A stretch of DNA of 9,708 bases from Nitrososphaeraceae archaeon. GTDB taxonomy: Archaea; Thermoproteota; Nitrososphaeria; Nitrososphaerales; Nitrososphaeraceae. Below the pieces are notes generated by a model. That model was given only the letters and a program-made list of their open reading frames with translations, was not told the DNA's origin and ran no database searches. Positions 1 to 6,759 of the stretch are shown piece by piece. A program made the position numbers and the translations under genes. The stretch is from the NCBI GenBank assembly GCA_021155845.1, contig JAJNBK010000041.1, forward strand, positions 1-9,708, read 5' to 3'. Position 1 is the first letter of the stretch. Each line of letters begins with the position of its first letter.

Positions 1-777
1 AGAAATCTGTGCGAGGGAAGCACCTTTTTGATTAGCAATATCGGTAATTAAATCCAAAAGCGGCTGGTTTGCCAAGACATTTTCTTTGCTGAACCTGGTG
101 ATAACTCGACGTACATCATCACCAGTGTATGTTCTGTCCGCCTTATATTTCCCTGATAGAAATCCGCTGGCAAGAGGACTGAAAGGTACAAAACCGATGC
201 CAAGCTTCTCACAAGTAGGAATAACTTCCTTTTCACACATTCGCTCCATCATGGAGTATTCGCTCTGGATAGCAGTAATAGGTGTTATAGCATGGGCACG
301 TCGAATTTCTTCCCCAGTGGATTGAGATTGTCCCCACGCAAGAATCTTGCCTTCATGGATGAGTATGCCCATGCACCAAGCTATATCTTCGACAGGAATG
401 TCTTTATTCACTCGGTGCTGATAATATAGGTCGATATATTCTGTTGCTAACCTTTTAAGTGATGCGTCTATATGGGACCGAATTTCTTCTAATAATCCCT
501 CACGAGTGGATGTTTGTTCCGTTTTCACAACTTTAAACTTTGTAGCCAGAACAATTTTATCACGCATAGGTTTTAAGGCTTCACCAACCAATATTTCATT
601 GTCACCGGCTCCATAGGCTTCGGCAGTATCAAAAAAAGTACAACCCAAATCATATGCCTGACGTATCAGATTGATAGAATCGATACGCTCCGGTACAGGA
701 CCATAGCCATGGCTCAAACCCATGCAACCATAACCTATAGCGGAGACTTCAATATTTCTCAGTTTTCTTGTTTTCAT
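1..777 (-). CDS. Aldo/keto reductase, C-terminus cut by window edge
   Basis: NADPH-dependent oxidoreductase of the aldo/keto reductase superfamily (TIM barrel, cytosolic), reducing aldehydes or ketones; the substrate cannot be told from sequence. The frame is open for 259 codons from the ATG at 777 to the window edge, so roughly the last fifth of a usual 320-330 residue protein is missing. The family tetrad is visible: Asp50 and Tyr55 in FFDTAEAYG, Lys80 in ATKF and His121 in YYQHR. Later family blocks such as QSEYSMMER and GFVPFSPLASGFLSGKY are also present. The start is supported by GGAGG nine bases upstream, which other genes here lack. Eleven of 16 arginines use CGN codons, against 2 of 9 in the protease and 0 of 6 in the integrase fragment, which suggests acquisition from a bacterium or methanogen. 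There is no frameshift. The family call is firm; the transfer is inferred. Confidence 0.95.
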   Translation of the reverse strand, partial: MKTRKLRNIEVSAIGYGCMGLSHGYGPVPERIDSINLIRQAYDLGCTFFDTAEAYGAGDNEILVGEALKPMRDKIVLATKFKVVKTEQTSTREGLLEEIRSHIDASLKRLATEYIDLYYQHRVNKDIPVEDIAWCMGILIHEGKILAWGQSQSTGEEIRRAHAITPITAIQSEYSMMERMCEKEVIPTCEKLGIGFVPFSPLASGFLSGKYKADRTYTGDDVRRVITRFSKENVLANQPLLDLITDIANQKGASLAQIS

Positions 778-785
778 AATATCAT

Positions 786-805
786 CCTCCATCTATCTTT
801 TATAA
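786..805 (-). promoter_or_regulatory. Shine-Dalgarno and TATA-like box of the reductase
   Basis: On the minus strand GGAGG (790-786) sits nine bases before the reductase ATG, a spacing typical of a bacterial ribosome binding site. TTATAAAA (805-798) is centred about 25 bases before the ATG, where an archaeal TATA box for a leaderless transcript would be. The two readings conflict: a leaderless message would not contain the GGAGG. One of them is probably inherited from a donor or fortuitous. Confidence 0.45.
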
Positions 806-1031
806 CTACCTTAAAACGTAACATATTGTTTAATCTTGAATAATGCATCAACAATAGAATACATGGTTAGATGTTATTGTATTTAATATTTTTTCATATG
901 TCCAAAAGAAGTAAAAATTAGATACAATTATTACAGTAACTATCTATGATTCACGTGATGCAAGGTAGGAAAGCTTACAACAGACATAGAGAACAAAGCA
1001 TCCAGAAGAAAAATTCTCTCTTAACTTCTGT

Positions 1032-1278
1032 TTAACCATTGCCAGCGTTAATTAGGTTTTTTAGTCCTTGGATATCAATATCATTTCCTAATTCTTTCTG
1101 TCTAAATCGTTCTTACGTAACCTACTTCCATTTGTTCAGTGAACACGTCTTGTTGTTTTCTAGCCCGCAATAGCTGTTTGGTCTTGTTGTTGTGAATAAA
1201 CATTAACAGAGACAAAGAAATTGTAACTATAAACGATAATGCTGTATTAACACATTTAATTAAACTTTTTTCATACAT
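1032..1278 (-). pseudogene. Small single-pass membrane protein, one frameshift
   Basis: The ATG at 1278 opens a 58-residue frame beginning MYEKSLIKCVNTALSF. It has a hydrophobic helix at about residues 13-28 followed by a basic, glutamine-rich stretch (KTKQLLRARKQQ), and it stops at TAG 1102-1104. Dropping one base near 1107-1111 joins it to RFRQKELGNDIDIQGLKN, continuing to a TAA at 1032-1034 and giving about 81 residues. The join is persuasive because both parts have protein-like composition and abut exactly. It would be an N-terminally anchored protein with a short charged tail. I do not recognise the family. It is divergent from the hydrolase at 1529. It is either a broken gene or an assembly indel. 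Confidence 0.5.
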
Positions 1279-1293
1279 AAAGACAATGAATTT

Positions 1294-1304
1294 ATTTTAT
1301 ATTA
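1294..1304 (-). promoter_or_regulatory. TATA-like box before the small membrane protein
   Basis: The minus strand reads GATAATATAAAAT just upstream of the ATG at 1278, with the box centred roughly 20-23 bases from the start and no Shine-Dalgarno. This fits a leaderless or nearly leaderless archaeal promoter. In such AT-rich DNA, chance matches are common. Confidence 0.35.
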
Positions 1305-1496
1305 TCCTTTGATGTTAATTCTTCTCAGGTTTCTATGATCCACCCTATTTTAGACCCTGCCAAAGACAATATAGAAAACTACTAAAATCATTTATACTTC
1401 AATGGAGACGTGAGATTTGAAGTTAGGATTTCAATCTATGAAAAATAGATTCTTGATAGAAGTTAGTTTAGCATACACTAAGAATTAAGTATTAAG

Positions 1497-1503
1497 TATT
1501 TAT
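1497..1503 (+). promoter_or_regulatory. TATA-like box before the hydrolase
   Basis: TATTTAT is centred about 29 bases before the ATG at 1529, and no ribosome binding site is present. It lies just after a short direct repeat of ATTAAGT (1484-1497). This fits a short-leader archaeal transcript. The upstream stretch 1279-1490 contains no other gene that I can see. Confidence 0.35.
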
Positions 1504-1528
1504 CTGCACATTATCAAATGATAAAAAT

Positions 1529-2575
1529 ATGTCAAATCAAGAATCTATTAATAGACTGTGGTTTCTTGTTATGCCAGTATTACTATTATTAGTTGTTTTT
1601 GGATTTCTAATTATAAATATTATATCTAGCAATACAGTATTTTTGATTACAAGAAATAACTACCTCGGCACTGGCAATTTTGCATACGGTCAGCAGCAAG
1701 AGGAACAGCAGAAAAATCAAATCCAACTCCAATATTACTACAAATTCAATAAATGTTCAAAACATTCCATCAAAAAAAGTTCATGTAGGTGATATTGACA
1801 TTGCATACAACACTTTTGGTAAAGGAGAGCCTATTATACTCATAAATGGCTACTCTTTTGCTATGGATAGCTGGCATCCAACTCTATTAGAAAAGCTTGC
1901 TGCAAACCATACAGTCATCATTTTTGATAATCGCGGAATTGGTAATACAACTTCTGGCGATGATGAACAATTCTCAATAGGACAATTTGCAAATGATACT
2001 GCTAGCTTATTGGATGCAGTAAAAATCAAGAAAGCAGATGTGCTTGGATGGTCTATCGGTGGAGCAATTGCACAAGAATTGGCAATTAACCATCCTGATA
2101 GAGTTGGAAAACTAATTATCCATGCATCATTTTGTGGGCCGATGAAATCTATACAACCAAGTCAGGAAGTTTTAAACGCAATGACTAATGAAACTGGAAC
2201 AGCAGAAGATAGAATAGCAAGACTTCATCCACTATTCTTCCCAGAAGAATGGCGCAAAGAAAATACAAATTATCTTGAGAGTATTCCAAAAACTACAGAG
2301 ACAATTTCTAATCAAACACTTAGTCAGCATAAGGAAGCCATTGCCAATTGGGAAGGTACTTGTAATAAACTAGCAAATATAGCTCAACCAACACTAGTTA
2401 TAGTAGGAACTAAAGATACAGGAGCTCCTCTAACTGTTTCTTTACAAATTACAGAACAAATTCCTGGAGCTGGCTTGTTCAAATCAAAGGAGGAGGTCAT
2501 GCATTAATGTATCAATATCCAGAACAATTCAGCAACATAGTAGAAGCATTCTTAGAAAATACTAACACACATTAG
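1529..2575 (+). pseudogene. Membrane-anchored alpha/beta hydrolase, two opposite frameshifts
   Basis: Serine hydrolase of the alpha/beta-hydrolase fold; the substrate is unknown. The N-terminus at 1529 has a hydrophobic anchor (WFLVMPVLLLLVVFGFLII) and a Q-rich linker (YGQQQEEQQKN). An extra A in the A5 run 1712-1716 moves the frame to the catalytic core: GEPIILINGYSF, DNRGIGNT, nucleophile elbow GWSIGG with Ser codon 2052-2054, and Asp in GTKDTGAP at 2415-2417. One base is missing near 2470, after PGA. Restoring it returns to the first frame and gives WLVQIKGGGHALMYQYPEQF, with the catalytic His codon at 2498-2500 and a stop at 2573-2575. As written, the long open frame 1680-2507 lacks both the anchor and the histidine. 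The two shifts cancel, giving a 348-residue product if corrected. It is a recent pseudogene or two assembly errors; the family call is secure. Confidence 0.85.
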
Positions 2576-2607
2576 TAGAGTTTACAAGCTTATGCATATT
2601 TTGCGTC

Positions 2608-2639
2608 ATCACCTAAAAGGGATTTACTTTTATGGTGAT
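2608..2639 (+). terminator. Hairpin after the hydrolase gene
   Basis: ATCACC and TAAAAG pair with CTTTTA and GGTGAT around a 7-base loop, with one bulged T, starting 33 bases after the hydrolase stop. It lies between convergent genes, so it could act as a terminator or as an mRNA 3' stabilising structure. A run of seven A (about 2664-2670) would give poly-U at the end of the opposing transcript. Archaeal termination depends mostly on T-runs, so the role of the hairpin is inferred. Confidence 0.5.
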
Positions 2640-2759
2640 TCCTCATACATCATTAAAGATAATAAAAAAATTAAGGATCAAAACAATTAGAAATAATTAT
2701 AATTTATAATCTTTATAATGTCAAATAATATTACTTAAATTTCAACAGCCATAGAATCC

Positions 2760-3259
2760 TTATTTTAGAAACGTATCTAAGTTAACTGGTCCCACTTTAT
2801 AGAAGGATTCAAATCCCACTTGGCCAATTCTATAAGTGAGTTCTTTTTCAATTATATTTGAATCTCCAGTTGGTCTTCTCTCCAATTCTTGCTCTACTAT
2901 ATAGTTATCTTATCCATGTCTTTTCCCAACTTGATTTTCATTTCCTAAATTTTTATCAAAAATCATTTGGAAGGATCCAGAGGTATTTCCTTTTTGAATG
3001 AATTTTCCATAATTTGAATTATAAAATCCTTCAAATTATACATCAACAGATTTTTGATTTATAACTTCATTTGCATCCTCATTTGCATTTAGTGATTTAT
3101 CTAATTCTTGTGCTTCTATTTTTTGGATAGTGATAGGAAGAAATTTACTCAGAATATCATCATATTATAGAGTATTTTCATTTGATCTATCAGAATATGA
3201 TAAAGATATGGAAAAAACAACAAAATTATTACAAATGAGGTATAAATAACAAATTTCAT
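2760..3259 (-). pseudogene. Decayed secreted protein of unknown family
   Basis: The start ATG (3259-3257) lies one base after the stop of the upstream repeat protein, so the two were probably co-transcribed. It opens with a signal-peptide-like MKFVIYTSFVIILLFFPYLY. A one-base shift then leads into a long protein-like frame (for example IEAQELDKSLNANEDANEV and later YIVEQELERRPTGDSNIIEK). That frame ends with VGFESFYKVGPVNLDTFLK and TAA at 2760-2762. It is broken by three in-frame TAA codons at 3165-3167, 3036-3038 and 2910-2912. About 166 codons in all. I do not recognise the family. The consistent composition shows it was once coding; several lesions rather than one argue for true decay. Its C-terminal codons overlap the repeat at 2784-2825. 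Confidence 0.6.
2784..2825 (+). repeat. Repeat copy A, tRNA 3'-end-like
   Basis: This block matches 5764-5804 over about 37 of 38 positions, with one A/G difference, before a one-base indel near its right end. It contains TTCAAATCCCACTTGGCC, which looks like a tRNA T-loop, T-stem and acceptor strand. No matching 5' half of a tRNA is present. On the minus strand it encodes the VGFESFYKVGPVN tail of the decayed secreted protein, so at this copy it may simply be coding sequence. Confidence 0.55.
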
Positions 3260-3260
3260 A

Positions 3261-4421
3261 TTATTGAGCAGGACATACATCTAGAGGTTCTAAAGCAGTT
3301 TTAAGGTATTCAATACTTTTTTTTACCCAATTTGCCATTGGATTACCTTCAATTGATAGCTTTGCAGGATATTTTTTTGACTGTCCTAATTCTATTATAT
3401 CTTCTAGATCCCAAGCATTATAAAATAAGGTAAGAAGAGGAGGATCATAGTTGATATTGTAACCTCCTACAGCAATAGCATCTGCATTAGCTTTCATTAT
3501 AGCTCCAATATACTCTATTGAGCCAGAAACTGTTGAAAGGATTTTTCTTCTTTCTTCTTCTGTTTTAGTAGGTAGATAGCCAAAGTTTTCTGTATCTTCT
3601 GCGGTAGTAGTAGCATCAATCTGCCACCAAAAGTTCTTCCAATGTACCTTACCAGGACCAGCCCAACGATTTACAATTTCTCCTGGACTACTATCTTTTA
3701 CATTTTCTAATGCTTCCCATGCTATTGCACCTGCTATTGCTACTGGATCAATTCCCCTTTTTTTTGCAACTTCAATTATTTTATCTTTATTTATATTCAA
3801 CCAATAAAAAACAAATTTCTGTTCATCAGAAAGATAGTAGCAAAGAAAATGAGGATATTTACGGGGATCTTGAGATAAAATAGCCTTTGCATCTCTTTTA
3901 AGTTCCCATGAAACATCCAAGCGGTTAAGCAGAGTAGATATTCTTTGTTCATTCTCTCTAAGGTCATTCAAGTCGTTAAGCAGAGTAGATAGTCCTGTGG
4001 CTTTACAGTCACAATCCATATACTCTTCATATACTGGAGGAATACAACCTTCTGGGTCAAGATCATCCTTCTGGCCATCAGAATCATTATCAATATCATC
4101 ACCACAGATGTCATCTTTTATATATGATGGCATACAACCTTCTGGGTCAAGATCATCCTTCTGGCCATCAGAATCATTATCAATATCATCACCACAGATC
4201 TCTCCTATAGGTATGCCTCCTTTCTTCCAAACACAGCCTTCTGGGTCAAGATCATCCCATTGATGATCACCATCATTATCAATATGATCACCACAGATCT
4301 CTTCTGGTGCATTCATTTTTTCCCATACTCTTGCTGCTGTATCTGCCTCTGTTGTTGCTGTATCTGTTGCTGTTGTTTCTTCATCTAACTCATCTACTAC
4401 TCCATCACCATTGGTATCCAT
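3261..4421 (-). CDS. Secreted MopE-like repeat protein with lysozyme-like C-terminal domain
   Basis: The open frame gives 386 residues, but the natural start is probably 4572 (see the next entry). An EF-hand-like loop, DTNGDGVVDELDEE, lies at residues 2-15. Three 23-residue repeats follow at 41-63, 74-96 and 104-126, with the pattern ICGDxIDNDxDxxxDDLDPEGC. These resemble the MopE/metal-binding repeats of bacterial surface proteins: paired cysteines with acidic Ca- or metal-binding residues. A short leucine-rich helix (144-169) holds an internal STLLN repeat. The C-terminal domain (about 195-380) is helical and reads like a lysozyme or transglycosylase-type fold: RGIDPVAIAGAIAWEALEN with Glu236 as a candidate catalytic acid, then AGPGKVHWKN and YIGAIMKANADA. 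Enzymatic function is a guess. It ends one base before the decayed downstream gene. Confidence 0.75.
   Translation of the reverse strand: MDTNGDGVVDELDEETTATDTATTEADTAARVWEKMNAPEEICGDHIDNDGDHQWDDLDPEGCVWKKGGIPIGEICGDDIDNDSDGQKDDLDPEGCMPSYIKDDICGDDIDNDSDGQKDDLDPEGCIPPVYEEYMDCDCKATGLSTLLNDLNDLRENEQRISTLLNRLDVSWELKRDAKAILSQDPRKYPHFLCYYLSDEQKFVFYWLNINKDKIIEVAKKRGIDPVAIAGAIAWEALENVKDSSPGEIVNRWAGPGKVHWKNFWWQIDATTTAEDTENFGYLPTKTEEERRKILSTVSGSIEYIGAIMKANADAIAVGGYNINYDPPLLTLFYNAWDLEDIIELGQSKKYPAKLSIEGNPMANWVKKSIEYLKTALEPLDVCPAQ
4042..4298 (-). repeat. Tandem repeats inside the repeat protein gene
   Basis: 4042-4109 and 4132-4199 are identical over 68 bases, offset by 90. A third, diverged copy ends at 4298, offset by 99. 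They encode the three ICGD...DPEGC units. Identity at third codon positions in the first pair points to a recent duplication or gene conversion, whereas the third copy has drifted. Confidence 0.9.
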
Positions 4422-4572
4422 CTGGATTTCATCAGCAGAGGATGCATCAGTAGTAGTTGTATCGACTATATGAAATAGGCATATAGAACATGATAAGGGA
4501 AATAATGAGACTAATACTAAGAAAAATTAAAAAAATGTTATTACAGTTTTTAGCTGTCTTGTTATATAACAT
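4422..4572 (-). other. Frameshifted signal-peptide region of the repeat protein
   Basis: The ATG at 4572-4570 starts MLYNKTAKNCNNIFLIFL and a strongly hydrophobic helix ending near MFYMPISYS, a convincing signal peptide or anchor. It then hits TGA about 14 codons before the internal Met at 4421. Removing one base near 4455-4465 joins it to VDTTTTDASSADEIQ in the main frame. The open frame starting at 4421 therefore lacks its export signal. This is either an assembly indel or a mutation that disables secretion. Confidence 0.65.
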
Positions 4573-5756
4573 TATTGAAAGAAAGTGATCAGTAATAGAT
4601 AAGATTTTTGATTAAAATATAAAAATTTTGACAATCGTTGTCTTAAGAAGATTTAAATTTACTACAATTTTGTTGATTTAAGTAAAGATAGACCTTAAGT
4701 TAAGTTATTATAGAAAAATGATATGTCTTAAAAGAACTTATTCTAAAAGGATTGCATCTTTTTTTTAATTTGAGAAACGTAATATCTATATGTATATTTA
4801 TAGGACATAAAAATTTCTTAATGCTTATTTTAATAAAGTATCTGATGTTTACAAGTTCTCCACAGTATTGCTTCCTATTGTTCATATGCTGTTGATTGAT
4901 GGAATAGTATATTTTTAAAACCAATATTCACTTATTTTTTATCTATATTTGTTTTTCTTATTTACTATTTAACAAAAAACATAATACTAACCGCTGTCTT
5001 AACTATTTGAAATTATTAAAATGATTTTCATTATTTTAGGTTGATTAACTTGAAATTGAAATTATTTCTCTTTGGACAAAATAACTTCTTTTTTTTATTA
5101 TTCTTTTGTTCTTGGTTTATATTTGGTGGTTAAGTTATTTGAGATAATACAGAAACATTTTCCAGAGAATTAAATGCTATTATTTGCTCTTTTTTTGTTG
5201 TTGTTACTATCAATATTTCCTTGTTCTTCTATTATCAGATTTTTTTTATTATGACGATTTTATAAGATAATTGTACAAATTTTTATAGTTATTCAATATT
5301 GTAATTTAAATACAATAATATCATAAGATGATTTATATTTTGGAAATTATTCTTTATATTAGCTTAAAAAAATTTAGTCTTTGTTTTAATAGTAGATTAT
5401 TAATTCTAATTTTAACAATAAATCCTTTTAATTATTAATTCTTTTCTATTTATAGATTTGAAAAGATTTAATTTTAATCTATAATTTCATTCAGAAATAC
5501 TTTTAGACTCTAAATATTACTAATGCATTGGATTTTTTTGTGAATAAGATCAATAAAATGAAAAATATAAAGAATTCATAACTATAATTGTGTATAATTC
5601 TATTTTTTAGAAATTTAATTGGAAGACGATATTTAGAAAATATATATAGACAGAGATCTTTTATTAAGTTAAAGATGTCATAAGACATATTATCATAAAC
5701 ATACAATACAATAATTTACTTCAATACTCTTAACTGATCAATATCTATCATAATTC
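4573..5756. other. Gene-free, extremely AT-rich stretch
   Basis: About 1.2 kb of very A/T-rich DNA with long T and A runs (for example 4760-4768, 5081-5098, 5189-5196). Open frames at 4700-4924 (-) and 5503-5706 (-) have low-complexity Ile/Phe/Lys/Tyr composition with no domain, no plausible start context and no partner gene, so I do not call them. I see no RNA gene, CRISPR or insertion sequence. It separates the operon promoter from repeat copy B. Confidence 0.6.
4614..4626 (-). promoter_or_regulatory. Possible TATA box for the repeat-protein operon
   Basis: The minus strand carries TTTTTATATTTTAAT about 48 bases before the ATG at 4572, which would give a leader of about 20 bases. There is no Shine-Dalgarno. 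The surroundings are so A/T-rich that the match is weak evidence. Confidence 0.25.
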
Positions 5757-5763
5757 ATAAATC

Positions 5764-5810
5764 AACTGGTCCCACTTTATAGAAGGGTTCAAATCCCACT
5801 GGCCCCATTG
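5764..5810 (+). repeat. Repeat copy B, tRNA 3'-end-like
   Basis: The left part (5764-5799) matches copy A at 2784. The right part (5793-5810, ATCCCACTGGCCCCATTG) is identical to copy C at 9382-9399. It reads as a tRNA T-loop TTCAAAT (5788-5794), the 3' T-stem strand CCCAC, the acceptor strand TGGCCCC and discriminator A. The 5' T-stem strand pairs at only three of five positions and no 5' tRNA half is present, so it is a fragment. A second T-loop-like GGGTTCCGATCC follows at 5817-5828. It looks like a junction between an A-type and a C-type sequence. Confidence 0.6.
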
Positions 5811-5930
5811 AACTCTGGGTTCCGATCCATTTTTAGGAGAACTCATGAAGGGATAATAACAATAACTAGGAAATAACCTTTACTTTTGTTATTGATTCAT
5901 AATTTTTCTTAATATTTATGAAATGATCTT

Positions 5931-5945
5931 TGAATCATTGATTCA
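5931..5945. promoter_or_regulatory. 15-base palindrome upstream of the PKD gene
   Basis: TGAATCA-T-TGATTCA is a perfect inverted repeat about 65 bases before the ATG at 6012. Its half-site motif ATTGATTCAT also occurs at 5891-5900. It could be an operator for a dimeric regulator. In AT-rich DNA it could also be chance, and no regulator gene is nearby. Confidence 0.25.
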
Positions 5946-6011
5946 TTTATTGAAAACATTTCTTGACTATCAAATCCTACTAGAAATGCATGGAGAAAGT
6001 TAAATTCTGCA

Positions 6012-6392
6012 ATGATGAAATATAACCAAGGAATAGTAACCAAAGAACAAGTAATAGCAGTTTATGAAGAAGGCGAATCTATCATTGGCGGAGTTGATAT
6101 CAATACACCTCCACCCCCACAAAGACCAGTAGCAAAGATAGTCCCTTCCCAATCCACAGCAAAACCGGGTGAAAAAATTAATTTAGATGCGTCACTTTCA
6201 ATTGGAACTAACTTAACTTATTTGTGGCGGGTAGTAGAAGGAGATTGTAAGTTGGAAAATACAAATAAAAACCAAATAACAGCAGTTATGGGGAGCAACG
6301 AAAGTTCTGGCTCACATTGTATAATCTCTTTAATTATAATAGATTCACAAGGATTAAAAGCGGAAACCGAAATAATAATTGAAATAATATAA
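6012..6392 (+). CDS. PKD-like beta-sandwich protein
   Basis: A 126-residue protein. After a short helical segment (KEQVIAVYEEGESIIGG) and a proline-rich linker (NTPPPPQRP, 31-39), residues 40-126 form a PKD/immunoglobulin-type domain. The visible motifs are PVAKIVPSQSTAKPGEKINL, the LTYLWRV strand with Trp72, and the final IIIDSQGLKAETEIIIEI strands. Cys79 and Cys103 could form a disulfide. Such domains mediate adhesion or serve as spacers in surface proteins. No signal peptide is seen. The frame stays open upstream to about 5967 and encodes plausible residues (NAWRKLNSA), so this may be the tail of a 5'-truncated gene. Two adjacent ATGs are possible starts, and no ribosome binding site is present. 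Confidence 0.75.
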   Translation: MMKYNQGIVTKEQVIAVYEEGESIIGGVDINTPPPPQRPVAKIVPSQSTAKPGEKINLDASLSIGTNLTYLWRVVEGDCKLENTNKNQITAVMGSNESSGSHCIISLIIIDSQGLKAETEIIIEII

Positions 6393-6444
6393 TTAACCCA
6401 ATCCAATCTAATTCATGTATCAATATTATTTTTTTATTGGTTAA
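6393..6444 (+). terminator. T-run and inverted repeat after the PKD gene
   Basis: A run of seven T (6429-6435) about 37 bases after the stop fits archaeal T-rich termination. TTAACC-C-AAT (6393-6402) is complementary to ATTGGTTAA (6436-6444) with one bulge and a long loop, which may add a weak stem. Confidence 0.4.
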
Positions 6445-6500
6445 ACGTATAAGATATTTAACCTATTAATAGAAAAAAATAGTTTGAATTTTTTATCTGT

Positions 6501-6614
6501 TTATTTTGGAATATCATCACAAGTTAGATCTGGTGGATACAGTGCTATACAAATATCAGGATATGAATCGTCTATCATTGGTCTAAATAGTCCAATAAAT
6601 AATAGATCATATAA
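6501..6614 (-). pseudogene. C-terminal remnant of a secreted protein
   Basis: The frame is open from 6614 to a TAA at 6501-6503 and reads DLLFIGLFRPMIDDSYPDIC followed by IALYPPDLTCDDIPK. The YPDICI...PPDLxCDDI pattern resembles the Cys/Pro segment found before Excalibur-type calcium-binding or nuclease modules in secreted proteins (CIPPPPPDLDCKDI-like). Only this tail is left; upstream is a TGA and AT-rich sequence. It could instead be a very short gene from the ATG at 6578 (25 residues), but that looks too short and is probably a fragment. Confidence 0.45.
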
Positions 6615-6718
6615 TCATAAATTAAAAATAGTTAAATATTGAGAAAATCATTTATCTTAATTTATTAATAATATATTTTGAAATATTTCTTTTATAAAAG
6701 ATTTTTTATATTTTTAAC

Positions 6719-6725
6719 AAAAAAA
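6719..6725 (-). terminator. T-run after the protease gene
   Basis: On the minus strand seven T follow the protease stop by about 35 bases, the usual form of an archaeal terminator. A 14-base palindrome, TCTTTTATAAAAGA (6688-6701), lies just beyond and could add a stem on either strand. Confidence 0.45.
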
Positions 6726-6759
6726 TATTAGGATGAGAATTTATGGATATTATTATTGG

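Noticed and set aside
48..325. Open frames on both strands within the reductase
   Set aside because: They lie inside the well-supported reductase frame and have no domain of their own.
1712..2471. Programmed ribosomal frameshifting in the hydrolase
   Set aside because: Two opposite shifts at unrelated sites, one without a slippery run, and similar lesions in neighbouring genes make error or decay more likely.
1680..2507. Hydrolase as an intact 275-residue gene starting at 1680
   Set aside because: The first 13 or so residues are a wrong-frame reading of the Q-rich linker, and the end lacks the catalytic His; the true termini are in the other frame.
2760..3259. Reassignment of TAA to tyrosine
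   Set aside because: The protease, repeat protein and PKD genes all end in TAA, so TAA works as a stop; decay explains the pattern better.
3997..4263. Plus-strand open frame with Ser/Pro-rich repeats
   Set aside because: It is the antisense shadow of the ICGD...DPEGC repeats; its apparent repeats follow from the real gene.
4042..4298. CRISPR array
   Set aside because: The repeats are long, have near-constant coding spacers and translate as protein repeats in frame.
4700..4924. Possible 74-residue protein on the minus strand
   Set aside because: Low-complexity composition in AT-rich DNA, no recognisable motif and no context; likely chance.
5503..5706. Possible 67-residue membrane protein on the minus strand
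   Set aside because: Its hydrophobic stretch follows from T-rich DNA; no promoter, ribosome binding site or neighbour supports it.
5764..5828. A complete tRNA gene
   Set aside because: Only a T-loop and acceptor-like 3' part exist; no D-arm, anticodon arm or complementary 5' acceptor strand lies upstream, and the T-stem pairs at only three of five positions.
6218..6406. Minus-strand open frame opposite the PKD gene
   Set aside because: Antisense shadow of a frame with clear PKD-domain character.
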